A stretch of DNA of 64,000 nucleotides from Ceratotherium simum simum (lineage: Eukaryota > Chordata > Mammalia > Perissodactyla > Rhinocerotidae). Made by a program: the position numbers and the translations under genes. How positions within the stretch are numbered: the first letter of the stretch is position 1; the number at the start of each line of letters is the position of its first letter. The notes beneath the pieces are model-generated. The model had not been told where the DNA came from and made no database searches. It was given only the letters and a program-made list of their open reading frames with translations. Positions 1 to 11,796 of the stretch are shown here, one piece after another. The stretch is from assembly GCF_000283155.1 (NCBI RefSeq), contig NW_004454289.1, forward strand, positions 1,683,651 to 1,747,650, in the 5' to 3' direction.

Positions 1-469
1 GTGAAGAAAACATTCCACAGAGCTGATGTGTTCTCTATTTCCCACAAATCTACAGCCACAACTGACTCATTTTTAAAATTGCTCTAGAGTTGTCCATCTA
101 GAACAACTCAAGAAAAAACAAACACTTGTCATGGTCATGGTTGTCACTAAACCAATCAATCAATCTCATAGCACAATAATTCCAGAACAATTAAAATTTG
201 AATGTAAGATGAAACCATATGAATTTTAGAACCAAAAATGCATGAACATTTTTGCACTTCTGAGGTGGGAAAGGCATTTTTAAGCATAACAGCAAAGGCA
301 AAAAAGCATTAAGAGAATGACCAACAGAAAAAAGTTTAAAACTTTTATATGGCCAACAATTCCCCAAAAGATTAACAAACATAAATAAATTAGGAAAGAG
401 ATTTTCAGTCCACAAACAAAGAGCACTTAACATACAAAATGCTTTCACAACTGCAAAATGGGCAAAAGT

Positions 470-1420
470 CATGAAATTCACAAAACAAAATGTCCAATAA
501 ATATAGAAAAGTGTTTGACCTTGCCAAAGTAATACAAATTAAAACGATGAGATATAAATTTTCACCATTAGATTGGCAAAGATTACATTTATGGATAATA
601 CAAGTATGTGCACAAACCAACACTCTCACACATTCTTAGTGCAAGTATATAATGGGCTTTGTGTTCTGGATGGTTATTTTTAATATGCAAAAAAAAAAGA
701 TTTAAAAAGTGCATACCATTTGAGATTCCACTTCTGGGCATTATCCTAAGGAAGTAACTGGAGAAGTCACAAAGGTGTATTGTAGCATTGTTTATAATAA
801 AGAACAATTTGAAACAACCTCATATTTATAGAGGATAGTTTAATTGTGTTATATCCATACAGTGGGATATTATGCTACCATTAAAAATAATTATCTCTCC
901 TTTGGTGGCTTTGAAGAAGCTGCCACGTTGTGAGAGGATCTATGGAGAGGACCATGTGGCAAAGAATTGAGGGTGGCCTCCAGGAGCTGAGAGCAGCCCA
1001 CTGCTGACACTCAGCAAGAAAACAGGAACCTCCATCTAGAGCTGCAAGGAGATGAATCCTGCCAATAACCTGAGTGAGCTTGGAAGCAGATCTACCCCAG
1101 TCAAGCCTCTGATGAGACTGCAGCCTGGCCAACACCTGGATCGCAGCCTGGCAACCAAAACTGAGATGATAAATATGTGTTAAGCCCCTAAGTTTGTGGT
1201 AATTTGTTAGCTGTCTATGTTAAGCAAAAAATAGGTTATGAAATAGTATGTGATATGATCTTATTTAAAATTACACTTATGTTTGAATAAATATTCATAG
1301 AAAAATGTCTTCGGCAATATAAACCAGTGTGCATTCCTCATACTTTTCTGCTTTTCTCAAAATTTACTTTTTTTAATGAACATGTATTTTATAATTGAAG
1401 ATAGATGTATTCCCATTTTT
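470..1420 (+). repeat. Old L1M fragments split by an LTR-like element
   Basis: The stretch 470-890 reads like the 3' end of an old L1 ORF2 on the + strand (TTGGCAAAGATTACA, CATACAGTGGGATATTATGC). The region 1225-1420 is AT-rich tail-like DNA that could be its 3' UTR. No open frame of use remains. Confidence 0.5.
890..1245 (+). mobile_element. MaLR-type solitary LTR (MLT1-like), remnant
   Basis: The body (GAGGATCTATGGAGAGGACC, then a TGAGATGATAAATATGTG stretch and TAAGTTTGTGGTAATTTGTT) matches the layout of ERVL-MaLR LTRs near their polyadenylation end. It appears to be a lone LTR with no internal retroviral coding region and sits in old L1 DNA. Confidence 0.6.
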
Positions 1421-1500
1421 AAAGGAAAAAATCCATATTCTAAACCTTGGGAGGAGAGTTTATCTGTGATGGTGTCACTTCTGTGTCATGATGATGCAAC

Positions 1501-1697
1501 TTTTTTTTTTTGGTGAGGAAGATTGGCCCTGGGCTAACATCCATGCCCATCTCCCTCTACTTTATATGTGGGACACCTGCCACAGCATGGCTTGATAAGC
1601 AGTACATAAGTCCACACCAGGGACCCAAACCTGTGAACCCTGGGCCGCCAAAGTGGAACGCAAGAACTTAACCACTATGCCACTGGGCCAGCCCCCC
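1501..1697 (-). mobile_element. ERE SINE, short subtype
   Basis: In + orientation it starts with a T-run, carries GATTGGCCCTGGGCTAAC, and ends in ACTGGGCCAGCCCCC, which is the reverse complement of the equine ERE head. The copy is 197 bp, with internal tRNA-like A/B box remnants decayed. Clear target duplications were not found. Confidence 0.9.
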
Positions 1698-1699
1698 AG

Positions 1700-3177
1700 T
1701 ATTTCTTTTTTTGCCTGGAAACATATTGACATTCATTTATTTAAAGATAATGTAACACATTTGTGTCAATTAAACTAATCTGCAGATATGATTAAACATG
1801 GATGCCCATCTTATACTAAGGGATAACATGAAAAAAATTGCAATCAGAGCTTTTGCACTGCTAAAAATGGCTCATATTAAATTGAGAAAATTGCATTATG
1901 GCTTATTTCAAACACAATTGCAAATGATTATAAGGAAACAAAATCACCACTTGGATAACTGCTATGCCAGAGCATTCATTCTACCCAATAATGGGACATT
2001 GGAGCTAGACTAACAGGGCAAATGCTTCAATGAGAGCATCACCGACTGTTCAAGAGATTGTCCATTTTTCTCCATTATAGTAGATGGATACAGAGAGATG
2101 GTCAAGCAGTCAGTGGCTAAGCCATATTACTGAGGAGAACATATTTGGAGATGATGCCATGGGATAAACTGTTTTAATATTAACTAAAGAATGCATTTGG
2201 TGGAAGCTTAGAAATATGGCTTAAAGATTCATATTTATATCAAGATTTTCTCTTGATAAGGCTCTAACTCATAAAGCAATCTACTGAGTTAGGTCTAATA
2301 AATCGTTAATATTCAGAAATTCAAATCTGGGAAGCAAAAAAAAAAGAGTGGGGATTAAAATATACAGAAATGCTAAAAAAACTATCATTTTAATGTAACC
2401 TAACTTGCAACCTTTTTATGCTTTAAGAAAAAACATTATTTTAAAAGTATCACCAGAAACACAATATCACTCATCAAAAATAAGTTGAAAAGAGTTTTCT
2501 TGGAAGTGGCCCTCCTGGAACTCAAGAACAAAGCTCTGTTTTTATTCTATACCACCACGATGTTGTCTTCTCTCAACATAATTGTTCTTTATTGTGAGCA
2601 CATTAGGGATCCCTTGTTCCAAAGTTAATATCAATTCTTCTAGGGCAGGTTTCCTATAGCAGGAATAATTAAGAAGCTTCACTGATTGATCAAAGAAGTC
2701 ATTTTCAGATAAACTATGAAGCTGCTAGAGAGATGAAAAATCACATTTCATCTGCATTAAGTAGTTTGGAAAGTATTCCACACGTGGGAGTCTTTCCACA
2801 ATGATACTGTTACTCTGGGGTGGCAGTGAAAGGAGAGAAATTATACGTTAGCATGTGAGTTCCATTCAACTTTCACCATCAGAAAAGGTGTGTACTCTAA
2901 AGTTCACAATTTTATTCACTAAGAAGGAATGTCACAGACTCAAAGGAATAAACTTAATTGATATCTAATTTCTCCAATCATTTTTTCTTCCCTTATCAGT
3001 ATTTTGATTAGAAAGCCAGTATTATTTGGTGAGAGACATAAAAGTGCTTAGAATCAGGGTTTATATGTAGTAACTTACTCTTTCATTTTTTAAAATTACA
3101 CACCTCTGATTTCAAGGGATCAAAAATGAAGTGCGCCAACTCCAGGCTAGCTTCTGCACACACATCAGAGTATCCCT
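1700..3177. other. Unassigned upstream DNA
   Basis: This is AT-rich sequence with short open frames only. I see no exon-like frame flanked by splice sites, no RNA gene and no repeat I can name with confidence. Confidence 0.5.
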
Positions 3178-3193
3178 GGGGGGGGGGGGGGGG
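3178..3193 (+). repeat. 16-base poly-G run
   Basis: Sixteen consecutive G residues follow TATCCCT and precede TGGAGGATAAAG. Long G runs are prone to slippage and sequencing error and can form G-quadruplexes. Confidence 0.95.
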
Positions 3194-3682
3194 TGGAGGA
3201 TAAAGTGAGATCTGACCATCCCTCCCTCACCAGGCCATTGAATGGCTTCTCTGAGTGGTAGATAATGTGAGCTGGTATTCACCATTTCTGTTCCCTTCTC
3301 TTTCTGGCTGGAGATGTGGAGACTACACTGCCCACACTCTCCTGAAGCTACGCTCTTAGTGTAAATTAGGATTATGAGATTTGGAGGTGGAAGTGAGGCA
3401 AGGGTCCTCTGCTTTCCCCTTCAGCTCTTTCTACTAGGAAGCAAAGTCTCGGAAATGCTAGGTTTTCCTGTCCAGATCTCCAGTATCCCTTCTCCATCCT
3501 CTGGGACTAGAGGCTACTTCAGCAGCTGCAGCATCAGCACCTACTATCAGTTCTGGCTTCCCATCCCTGGATCACAGCTACCGGGTGTGTCTTGAAATCA
3601 CAATGCTAGTGGAGGTCTTAAAGGTAGAAGCTCTCCTAGGCAGTCAGTTCTGTTTCGACTGGATGGGAGGATGCAACAGTTT

Positions 3683-3938
3683 CATTTTTTTAAATTTTTT
3701 TTATTTGTGAGGTAGATTAGCCCTGAGCTAACACCCGATGCTGATCCTCCTCTTTTTGCCGAGGAAGACGGGCCCTGGGCTAACAGCCGTGCCCATCTTC
3801 CTCTATTTTATATGGGACGCTGCCACAGCATGGCTTGACAAGCAGTGCATCGGTGCATGCCCGGGATCCAAACCTGTGAACCCCGGGCTGCCAAAGCAGA
3901 ACGTGTGCACTTAACCACTACGCCACCGGGCCAGCCCT
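3683..3938 (-). mobile_element. ERE SINE, short subtype, with 13-bp target duplication
   Basis: The element has the reverse-oriented ERE signature (GTGAGGTAGATTAGCCCTGA near one end, CACCGGGCCAGCCC at the other). It is flanked by the perfect direct repeat GATGCAACAGTTT at 3670-3682 and 3939-3951. The perfect duplication points to a fairly recent insertion. Confidence 0.93.
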
Positions 3939-3951
3939 GATGCAACAGTTT

Positions 3952-4690
3952 TAAGCCCTTAGAAATTCAGAAATCTAAACAATTCATGTATAATATAAAT
4001 AACACTAGTCATTTTTCCACTGGGGAACCTTGTTGTTATTGAGTTGGCATTCCAAGAAAGTTAAATGAATATGGAATCAGAGTAAAACTGGATAGGGTTT
4101 TGCACTTATTACTCAAAAAAATTTTTGGTGGAACATCCCATCCAAGTTGTCATAGAGAAATTATGTCTACATAGTCCAGATTATCCATAACAGTGCTGAT
4201 TTAAAATACTAGGTATTTAAGTTTTGGTTAGAAAATACGATCACAATAACCACAGACTACATCCTTCCAATGACTAAAATACAGTCTTTATACCCAGTTC
4301 TGCCATGTGAAAATGAACTAACGGGACTCCAGGTTATTGGGTTTGCTAAAGAAAACATCACACACATAACCTCTATCCTTAGCTGTGCTCTCCATCCGAT
4401 CTCCTCATCTTTTCACGGATCCAAAGGCAACCCTCTCATCCACTCTCCAGTGGGAATGTTTAAACACTCGCAACTCCTCATCTACTACTTTCTCTCTTAC
4501 TTTTGGTAGATGATCCGATCGGCTTAGCTTGAGTCAATTGCCCATCCCTTGGCTGGGGGAGCAGAGGGTGTCTAAATCAAGAATGCCACCAAGACTGCAG
4601 ATAAAGCAGCTCCCCGCAATGCAAGGAGGGAATGGATACTGGTGGCCACAGGATGCAAACTCCTCAGCATGCGTATATGACCCGTGGTGA
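3952..4690. other. Unassigned upstream DNA
   Basis: There is an open frame at 4270-4509 without homology I recognise and without convincing splice context. I see nothing else. Confidence 0.4.
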
Positions 4691-5105
4691 CAAGGCACTG
4701 CCTGACTCATCAGTCTGCTCTCCTATCCCCTCTCTTCACACCCAGCAGTCACATATGCTATACCCTTTTTATCATCTACATGTTTGTACAACCATTCCCT
4801 ACATTTAGCTTGGTCCTCTCTGGCTCAATTTTCAAGTCGCTGTTCAGTTACCATCTCTTTAAAACGTCTTCTCTGACAACCCCCTCTTTCTCCCTCGCCT
4901 CCCCTCCAGGTTGCGTGCCCTTCTCACGTGTTTCCACACCACCTGTAGTTATCTTGATGTGTTCAAATTGTCTGTGTTCTTGTCTTTCTCTCCATTGACT
5001 GTGGGCTCCCTAAAGGCAGGGCAATGTCTAACTTAACTCACTAATCATTGATGTTTAATGCAGCAGCAAGTACTCAACAGGCACTAAAGCTTATTGAATG
5101 CATAA
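4690..5105 (+). repeat. L2 LINE 3' fragment
   Basis: The L2 tail order is recognisable: a CTTCTCTGACAACCCCC-like stretch, then GACTGTGGGCTCCCTAAAGG, GCAGGGCAATGTCTAAC, and a terminal TACTCAACAGGCAC...TTATTGAATGCATAA. The copy is old and diverged. Confidence 0.75.
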
Positions 5106-6089
5106 AACCAGTCCCATTACTTATTAATAAACCCTAGTATGGGCACTCTTCTCCCTTGGACAGTACTGAGAAATAGCAAGTTCAACCTTTCCAATTCTCT
5201 CTTAGACTCTACTGTTTACCAAAAACATTTGTTTTTACAATATCACTAGACTGGTGGTTTGACATGACAATATTTTTACATTGGTATATTACGTGAGGCC
5301 TGCTTCCAGAGCTGCAGGGAAGTGGCCTTATCATCTTGTTTGTGGATTCTTGTCAGCTTTAGACAGAGTGGCCCTTGTTGACTTAGTAAACACAAAATTA
5401 TAGTCCTTAGGCCACATGCTTATAATACTGTGTAGTAACTTGTACCAGACCATTGGGTCTAGCCAAGAACCCCTCTGCATCCTAGTTTGTCACCACTTAT
5501 CTTCCAGTATCCATCAGCATCATGAGGCTGGTAATGCCTGCCTTGCAGGGTTGTTGAGAACATGAAAAATGTGTGTAAAGCGTCTGGCTCAGGGTCAGCC
5601 ACAGAGTATGTCTTTATCTACTAAGTTGTTCATCACACCCAGGGAAAAGGACTTATTTCTACGGAGCTGTGTGATTCAGGACTACTTGCAAAGGTTAAAA
5701 CAGAAAAAACAACAAAAACAGGATGTAGCAGAGACCGCTAGTTGTCTATCCAAAGGCATTCTTCCCTTCTTTTCTGGAAGAGGATCTTATTGAGGGCAAA
5801 AATGTGCTTTGACGACATTTCTCAGCTCCGTGAGCCACGTTCCTAAGTTCACAAGTCCACAAGCTGTGGGTAGAAATTGTTGGGTGGGGCTCGTGGAAAC
5901 GCCTCTCCTAAAATAAGGACCTGAGGGCTGGAGCTCCAACAATCATTTTGGCCCAAGTTTGTGGATGGAAGCCAAGCTGTAAGGATAAAACCAAGTTTGC
6001 ATCCTTGTAGTACCCATTCAACACTTTGTTTTGAGAGGCAAGAAAAGACTTAACGGGTTTAGGATGCTAGAATTCGGGGGTTTCCATTG
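5106..6089. other. Proximal upstream region of PTPDC1, unassigned
   Basis: This is mixed-composition sequence between an L2 remnant and the CpG island. I cannot name a gene, repeat or confident regulatory site in it. Confidence 0.4.
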
Positions 6090-6409
6090 CATGCAGGCGA
6101 ACCCTGCCAGCCCACGTGTTAACGGAGCAGGCGTGGGGCTGCTGCCGGGCCTGCTCTGAGCCCCGCATTCTGTCCCTGAGAGTCCTTGGCCACCCTGGAA
6201 CCAGCTGGGGCCGGGTGGCCAGGACGAGCGCGATGTCAGCACCAGGAGAGCGGGCGGGGAACAGGCACCAGCGCCTGTCCTGGGGGTGACGCTGGCCACA
6301 CCCCGCGACGGTCGGCCTCCCTCCCACTGAATTCTGGGCGCCCCGGGAGCGAAGCCGGAGTCCGAGCCCGACGTGGGTTCCCCGCAGTCGGGTGGAAGCG
6401 GGCCCGCGA

Positions 6410-6660
6410 CCCCCTCAGCACGCGGCCCCTCACTGCTCCGCCGCCCCCTCGTCACACACCACCCCCCGCAGCCCCGCCGCCCCCTCAACACGCGGCCCCT
6501 CACTGCTCCGCCGCCCCCTCGTCACACACCACCCCCCGCAGCCCCGCCGCCCCCTCAGCACGCGGCCCCTCACTGCTCCGCCGCCCCCTCAGCACGCACC
6601 ACCCCCCGCAGCCCCGCCGCCCCCTCAGCACGCACCACCCTCGCGGCCCTGCGGCCCCCT
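6410..6660. repeat. 70-bp GC-rich minisatellite in the promoter
   Basis: The 10-mer CGCGGCCCCT recurs at 6421, 6491 and 6561, giving an exact 70-bp period, and a partial fourth unit runs to about 6660. Each unit splits into two related halves that share CCGCCCCCTC. Adjacent units are nearly identical, so the array is young or homogenised. It lies about 70-320 bp upstream of the CCAAT and E-box cluster, so copy-number change would alter promoter spacing. Confidence 0.9.
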
Positions 6661-6730
6661 CACCCGCGCCCACCGCCGGCTTTGAAAGCGTCGGGAGCCG
6701 CCATCGGCGACACGGGCCGCCTCGGGCTGC

Positions 6731-6820
6731 CATTGGCCGGAGCGCGTCACGTGCTGTGGCGCGCGGCGGCGATTGGAGCGGCACGGCCGCCGGGAGGCGT
6801 GGCGGGGCGTGGCGGGGGCG
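6731..6820 (+). promoter_or_regulatory. Core promoter motif cluster (CCAAT, E-box, GC boxes)
   Basis: Two inverted CCAAT boxes are seen as ATTGG at 6732-6736 and 6772-6776. A palindromic E-box CACGTG lies at 6748-6753 inside GTCACGTG, a USF/MAX/CREB-type site. GC boxes of the GGCGGGGCG and GGCGGGGGCG type follow at 6801-6820. No TATA box is seen. The order and spacing are typical of NF-Y/SP1-driven CpG-island promoters. Initiation is inferred to fall within or just after this cluster. Confidence 0.7.
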
Positions 6821-6870
6821 CGCCGCAAGCAGCCGAGGGAGCGGCGCCGCAGCCAGGAGCGGCGGGTGGG
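6800..6870 (+). other. PTPDC1: PTPDC1 noncoding exon 1 (start approximate)
   Basis: A strong splice donor, GGTGGG|GTGAGT, lies at 6870/6871 just downstream of the promoter motifs. The next good acceptor that leads into PTPDC1 coding sequence is at 32849-32850, so this would be a 5' UTR exon followed by an intron of about 26 kb. The 5' boundary is a guess, because only transcript data can place the start. No ATG that reads into the coding exon is visible here. Confidence 0.6.
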
Positions 6871-7654
6871 GTGAGTGAAGGGTGCGCTTGGCGGCGTAGG
6901 CGGGTGGCGGCTAGGCCGTGAGGGGCGGCGGGCGTCCGTCCTGAGGGGTGTGCTGGAACCCGGGGCCTTCGGGGCGCCCCGGCGAAGCTGGGTCTGTGGG
7001 GTCCGCCGGGACGGGCGGGGGCGCGCGGCCCGCCGTTGATGCCGCCGCGCCTTGGCGTGTGGTTCTGCCGCGGCGGGCGGGGCGCGGCCGGGTCCTCTGG
7101 AGAAGGGGCTGTCGGCGTTGTGGTGCGGGGGCTCCTGTCCTTGGACGTGGGACCTGGTTCACAGTGAAGGCTGCACGCGGGGACCGGGCGGGACGGGACC
7201 GCCGGCCGGACGGCGGCGTGTGGCTCTGACGTGGAACCGAGTCTGCCCCAGTTTGGTGTGACCGTGACCTCGTCACCTGTGTCAGGACGTGCGACCTCAA
7301 CGCGGGCGATCGCTCTGCTCGTGGGGGCGAGAGGCCGTAGTAGGACGGCGGCGGCCGTGCCGCGGGCGCCGGACGTGAGCGGAGGCCGTGTCTGTGGCTG
7401 CACAGCGTCGTGGGGCTGCGGTGAGGGCGGAAGAGTAGAGGTCGGCTCCTGGGGGAGCGGGGAGGAGAAGGTGAGAAGACGGGCGAGGGAGGCGCGCGTT
7501 CCTGGGGGCGCCGTCTGCGGTAGAGGCCCGCACGGACGGCGTTCACAGACCCACGGCTCGGAGGACCCGAGAGGTCATCCCGCTGGTGTAAAAGATTGGT
7601 GACAACACATATACACAAATAACTTTACTTGGGCTCCACAGCAAGTAAGTGTCA

Positions 7655-7985
7655 TCCTTTTTCCATAGGAGAAAATCGAGGCGCAGAGGGTTTGGGGCAC
7701 TTGCAGTCACAACTGTGGAATGGAAGAGCTGGGATTAAACCCAAATCCGTGTGGCTCCACCACCAGGCCCTCATCCTGTCGTCTGTCAGCCTCCAGTCCA
7801 GTCGAGTCCAAACCTCTTTGTGCACAACAATTCCACCTTGTGACTTTTTTAAAACGCAGATTCCCAGCCCCCCCACTCCAGAAATGTAGATTCAGGATCT
7901 GGGACCCGGCCTGGGAATCCACATTGTAACAACTTTCTAGGTGGTTCCATTTTGGTGATTCAGGAACATTTTGAAAACAACTACT
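7655..7985 (+). repeat. MIR fragment followed by MER20-like fragment
   Basis: The MIR part (about 7655-7795) has the order AGGCGCAGAGGGTTTGGGGC, GTCACAACTGTGGAATGG, GCTGGGATTAAACCCAAATC. The next part (about 7830-7985) resembles MER20-group hAT elements: AAAACGCAGATTCCCAGCCC, GGGAATCCACATTGTAAC, TTCTAGGTGGTT. Both are old. Confidence 0.65.
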
Positions 7986-8839
7986 CTCGTGTAATTTCCC
8001 ACCCCGTCCCCCTGTCTTCATTGGGTTGTGCTCAAAATTTCTCTTTCTGAGCAGAGATTCCATCTCCTCTCTCAGACAGGTGACCGACCAAGCTTTGGGA
8101 GGAAACCCTTTGTTGGGAGAAGCCAAGGTTTATGAGATAGCACCTTGCACTGTTGACCAGCTCTCAGTTTGAGAAAGTGCTGACAATTTTGCTTTGCCTT
8201 TTTTTTTTTGTAGTGCTTCCTTCAGTGCTATTCTGGCCCTCCTAAAAAACCAGGCTCAAGGCATGTACTTTAAAGTTAATATTAAACAAATTTGAAAACA
8301 CCATGGAAAAAAAGTTTAAAAACCACAGTTCACCCATAACGCCGCCAGTCTAACAGCATTATTTTCATGTTCTGTTGTATTGTTCTAGTATTAATGATCT
8401 CTTTGTTGTTAATCACATAGGTTGTTCAGGTTCACAAAATGTAGAAAATTTTTCCGAGACATGGGCTGCAACTTCAGAATTCCAATTGGAAATCTGAAAA
8501 TTATCCTGAAGATGAACCTTTAATCACAGTTTTGTTAAAGGCATATCTCATTCTTTTTCAAAACTAAAAATACCTCAAAAGCTGAAGATTTTCTTTAGTT
8601 CTAAAATAAGTGGTATAGTGGGTGTGCAAATGTATACATTGAAATGTTTCTTTTTTAGTGGCTTTATCTATTCTTTCCTATGTCATTTCAACCTCACCAA
8701 AAGATACATTTAATTTACTTTTATTTCTTGTTCTAAAAATTATGTTGGATAATCAAAACATTTCTTTGCTAATATTAACTGTATCATTTAATGCACTTAA
8801 TGTGTTGTTACTGAAAAATTATAATTATTTTTTCTGATT
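7986..8839. other. Intron 1 DNA, mostly unassigned
   Basis: AT-rich sequence. Part of 8270-8420 (CACCCATAACGCCGCCAGTC) resembles an old L1M 3' UTR, too decayed to name. No exon is seen. Confidence 0.35.
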
Positions 8840-9030
8840 CTTGTGGAGGCAACATGAGGTAGAGGAAATAAAGTGGGTTTTGATTTAAGGAAGAACTGGT
8901 GTTCAAATCCCAGTTCCAAGACTTTCTTGACCTTGGGCCAGTGACTTCCTCTCTGATTCTCATTTGCTCGTCTTTAAGATGGGAACAGTGCCTCCAGGGT
9001 TTTATCTAAGCAGGTATAAAGCCCTAGTTG
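8840..9030 (+). repeat. MIR SINE
   Basis: The core GGTGTTCAAATCCCAGTTCC, then TTGACCTTGGGCCAGTGACT and TTTAAGATGGGAACAGTGCC, follow the MIR consensus order on the + strand. Confidence 0.85.
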
Positions 9031-9294
9031 AGTACAAGTACAACTGTTTTTCTACTTTTAGTTCTCTTTTTCTTCACTGTTTTTAGAGCAAATTTGTTAG
9101 TTCTAATCATGCTGTAATATTCAAGGTCATTTTCATTTCCAAAAAAGATGCAATTTTTTTGGAGAATCTATGTGTGAGGCATAAAAAAAATCCGTAAAAA
9201 TAATGAACCACCTTTATAATTTTTTTGAGAAATCTAAGGACACAGACTATCTAGCTCTTTATCATGTTTTGCTCTCTATGACCAGAATCATCCA

Positions 9295-9470
9295 TTTGTT
9301 AATTCAGTAAATATTTATGAACACTTACTAGTGCCAGGCACTATGTTAGATGTAGGGGATATACCAGTGAAGACAACAGACAGGGTCCCTGGTCTTACAG
9401 AAATTATACAGGAAAAAGACAATAAGCAAAGAAAACAAGGTAATTACAGATTGTGATAAATGATTGAACA
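9295..9470 (+). repeat. L2 LINE fragment
   Basis: AGTAAATATTTATGAACACT, GTGCCAGGCACTATGTTAGA and ATACCAGTGAAGACAACAGA mark the L2 3' region. A much smaller similar piece lies at about 10660-10760. Confidence 0.75.
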
Positions 9471-11040
9471 ATAAAGCTATAAAGTCTTTGAATGTTAATA
9501 TGGTGAGGAAATGTGTTCCTTACTGAGTAATTTGTAGCAAAATATTGGTTAGAAGATTCTCTTAAATTCTTAAGTCTCAAGATTGTCAAAGTACTTAGTG
9601 TATCAGAAAATGGGGAACTTAAGAAAAATGAATGAGCACAGTTAAAGATTCAGGTCTGAAATACTTTTTACAACAGATCCAAGAGATGTAATTTACATTT
9701 GTTCCATAAAAAGGTCAATGCTGTGATAGTTCTTTGGCTTAACTTCTAAGAAGTCATAATCTTATTTTTCTTGGAAATCATTCCTTTCAATAGCAATTAG
9801 TCTGGGCACCTAGTTTGGTAGAAAATTGTGTCCAAAAAAAAATCTTTCTCAGTGGTTTCTGTAAAATTTATTGATCCTTAAGTCCATGGAAATTTTAACA
9901 CAAACAATAAGTATGGACTGACCATTAAAATAGGTGTCTGAGGGAACAATTGGCCCAGTAACCTTAAACGTAACTTAGAAGTTACCTATCTTTTTTTTTT
10001 CTAGTTGGTCAAACAGGATCAATCTGATCATAGCAAATTGAACAGATTGGATTGTTAAAGAAACTGAATTTTGCAAGTGACTAGTTGCAATGATGAAAAT
10101 TTGGTACTCCCTAAGTACTTACACTTGCATGAAAAAAATAACTTAAAAATGTGAACAGGGATTCTGCTTCAGCATTTTCTCAGTTTGTTATTAATCGTGT
10201 TTTCTGGGCCATCTAGTTAAGTGTTTGGACATTACTTTTTTGTCGTGGTTTAAAACCTAACATTTGTCCTCTTGGTTGGTAAACCTTATGATTTTAATCC
10301 ATAACGTTTTGAGCAGCAGGTTCTATCACAAGACCATCCCCTAGCCTCGTTCTAGCTGCTACGAAAGACGACTACTTCTTTTTGTTCTTTTTCTGTGGGC
10401 ATGAATAAGGATCCATCTCTGGATCAGACTTTCCTGTCTGGATGCTGCAGTGTTTATAGCACAAGGAACTGGACATTGCCGGAGGAGAGTGGTTAGAAGA
10501 CCCACAAATAGTTACTTGAGGGAAACAAAGGCATGTGTTTTTGGTCTCTGAGTCATTTCTATTCACTACAGTTCAAGCAGCATCATTTCTTCTTCTGCAC
10601 ATTTGATCTGGTAATTTGTGGCATTTTATCTTTCAAAAAGAAAGTTCACTGGCCCTATATATGAACTCAGGACTTTATTTCATCAAAAAATTTTGAGCAC
10701 TTAACTGTGTGCCAGCCATTGTAATGGTTTAAATGGATCTATTATAATAGATTCAGTGGTGAATTCCTGTATGTTAAGAAGGGCCATGTGAGCTTAGCTG
10801 CTCATGGAAACATTTTCTCATTTAGAATCATGCCTTTGCAAAGTCAATCTTATTATGTTACTTTTATAGCTTATGAAGACTAATTCAACTCTAGGTGGAA
10901 AAAGTTCTAGAGAATTTACATTTTCTCCATTTTTAAAAATCTTTTTTAGGAATTAAATTGCCCACTGGTTTAATTAGAGTTGACTGTGTTTTTATTTTAT
11001 TCTATTCCCAATACTGTTTCCCAAGAAGTATACCTATATA
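9471..11040. other. Intron 1 DNA, unassigned
   Basis: AT-rich. A 64-codon minus-strand frame at 10372-10566 is open but shows no family resemblance. Nothing else can be supported. Confidence 0.35.
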
Positions 11041-11285
11041 TATTGTCTTGTTAAAATAACTTTTTCTTACAAAGGTAATATGTATTCAGTGTCAAACTTG
11101 GAAAATATTGATAATCAGGAAATAAAATATACCGTGTTAATATTTTGGCATATAGTCTTCCAATCTTATGTCTGTGTACATGTTTTACTTATGTATTTCT
11201 TTTATAAAAATGAAATCATACTCTGCATTCTATTTTATAGCTTGTATTTTTTTTATCTAGTATTATATGGTAAATAAATTTGCTT
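11041..11285 (+). repeat. Old L1M-like 3' region fragment
   Basis: The pattern ACAAAGGTAATATGTATTCA, AGTCTTCCAATCTTATGTCT, AAATGAAATCATACTCTGCA is that of decayed L1M 3' ends. The subfamily is not assignable by eye. Confidence 0.45.
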
Positions 11286-11796
11286 TTTACTCACATGATT
11301 CCAATTCTGATGTTTTATTCCTAGAATAGGGACCAGAAGAATCCATGTATTAAATTACTCTACAGGATAAATTCAGAAACCCAAACCACCAACCCCGGGA
11401 AAAAAATCCACTTCTCTGCTCCTTTCCTTCCTTAATTCTGGTCCTTGTTCTCGTCCACTGCCCATCGTCCCACCCCCACCCACAGGAGGGTCTTGTTGAG
11501 GGAGTCTCTGAAGGAAGATTTATCTAGTTATGTTACACATAGTTAACACTTTAAGTTCTCTTCTTTTCAAACCTTTTCAGCCAGTCCTTCAAAATTTTTG
11601 TTTACTTTTTTTTGCTAGAGGCAAAGCATCGAGAGTGGAGTTGGGAGGATTTCCAGTAATATGGGAAAATAAAATCGTATGCTGGAACTCTTTCTCAGAA
11701 TTATAAGGCAGGAGGTACCTAAATAAAAATATGTTTAAAGTTGAGTAATATTCAAGTTTTAAATTTTTGAGTTCCAAAGAAAATAGCCTAATTTTT

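Larger units (their letters stand above)
6090..7590. promoter_or_regulatory. CpG island promoter of PTPDC1
   Basis: This stretch of about 1.5 kb is strikingly GC-rich and full of CpG, while the flanks on both sides are AT-rich. It contains the likely core promoter (motifs at 6731-6820) and the donor of a noncoding first exon at 6871. Long open frames occur on both strands, as expected where stop codons are rare, and none resembles a known protein. It has the look of a housekeeping-type TATA-less promoter. Such islands often drive transcription both ways, so a divergent noncoding transcript is possible, but nothing in the sequence shows it. Confidence 0.85.

Noticed and set aside
6186..6921. 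Long proline/alanine-rich frames in the CpG island (up to 230 codons, both strands)
   Set aside because: They arise from GC-rich sequence with few stops and from the 70-bp minisatellite. They overlap one another in several frames and resemble no known protein.
7571..7660. Possible extra 5' UTR exon with donor-like GCAAGTAAGT near 7641
   Set aside because: No matching acceptor could be tied to it and the DNA next to it is a MIR; only transcript data could support it.
10372..10566. A 64-codon minus-strand frame with several Cys residues and a Lys-rich end
   Set aside because: It is short, the Lys tail comes from a T-rich stretch, and I recognise no family. It could be a small processed-gene remnant but I cannot support that.
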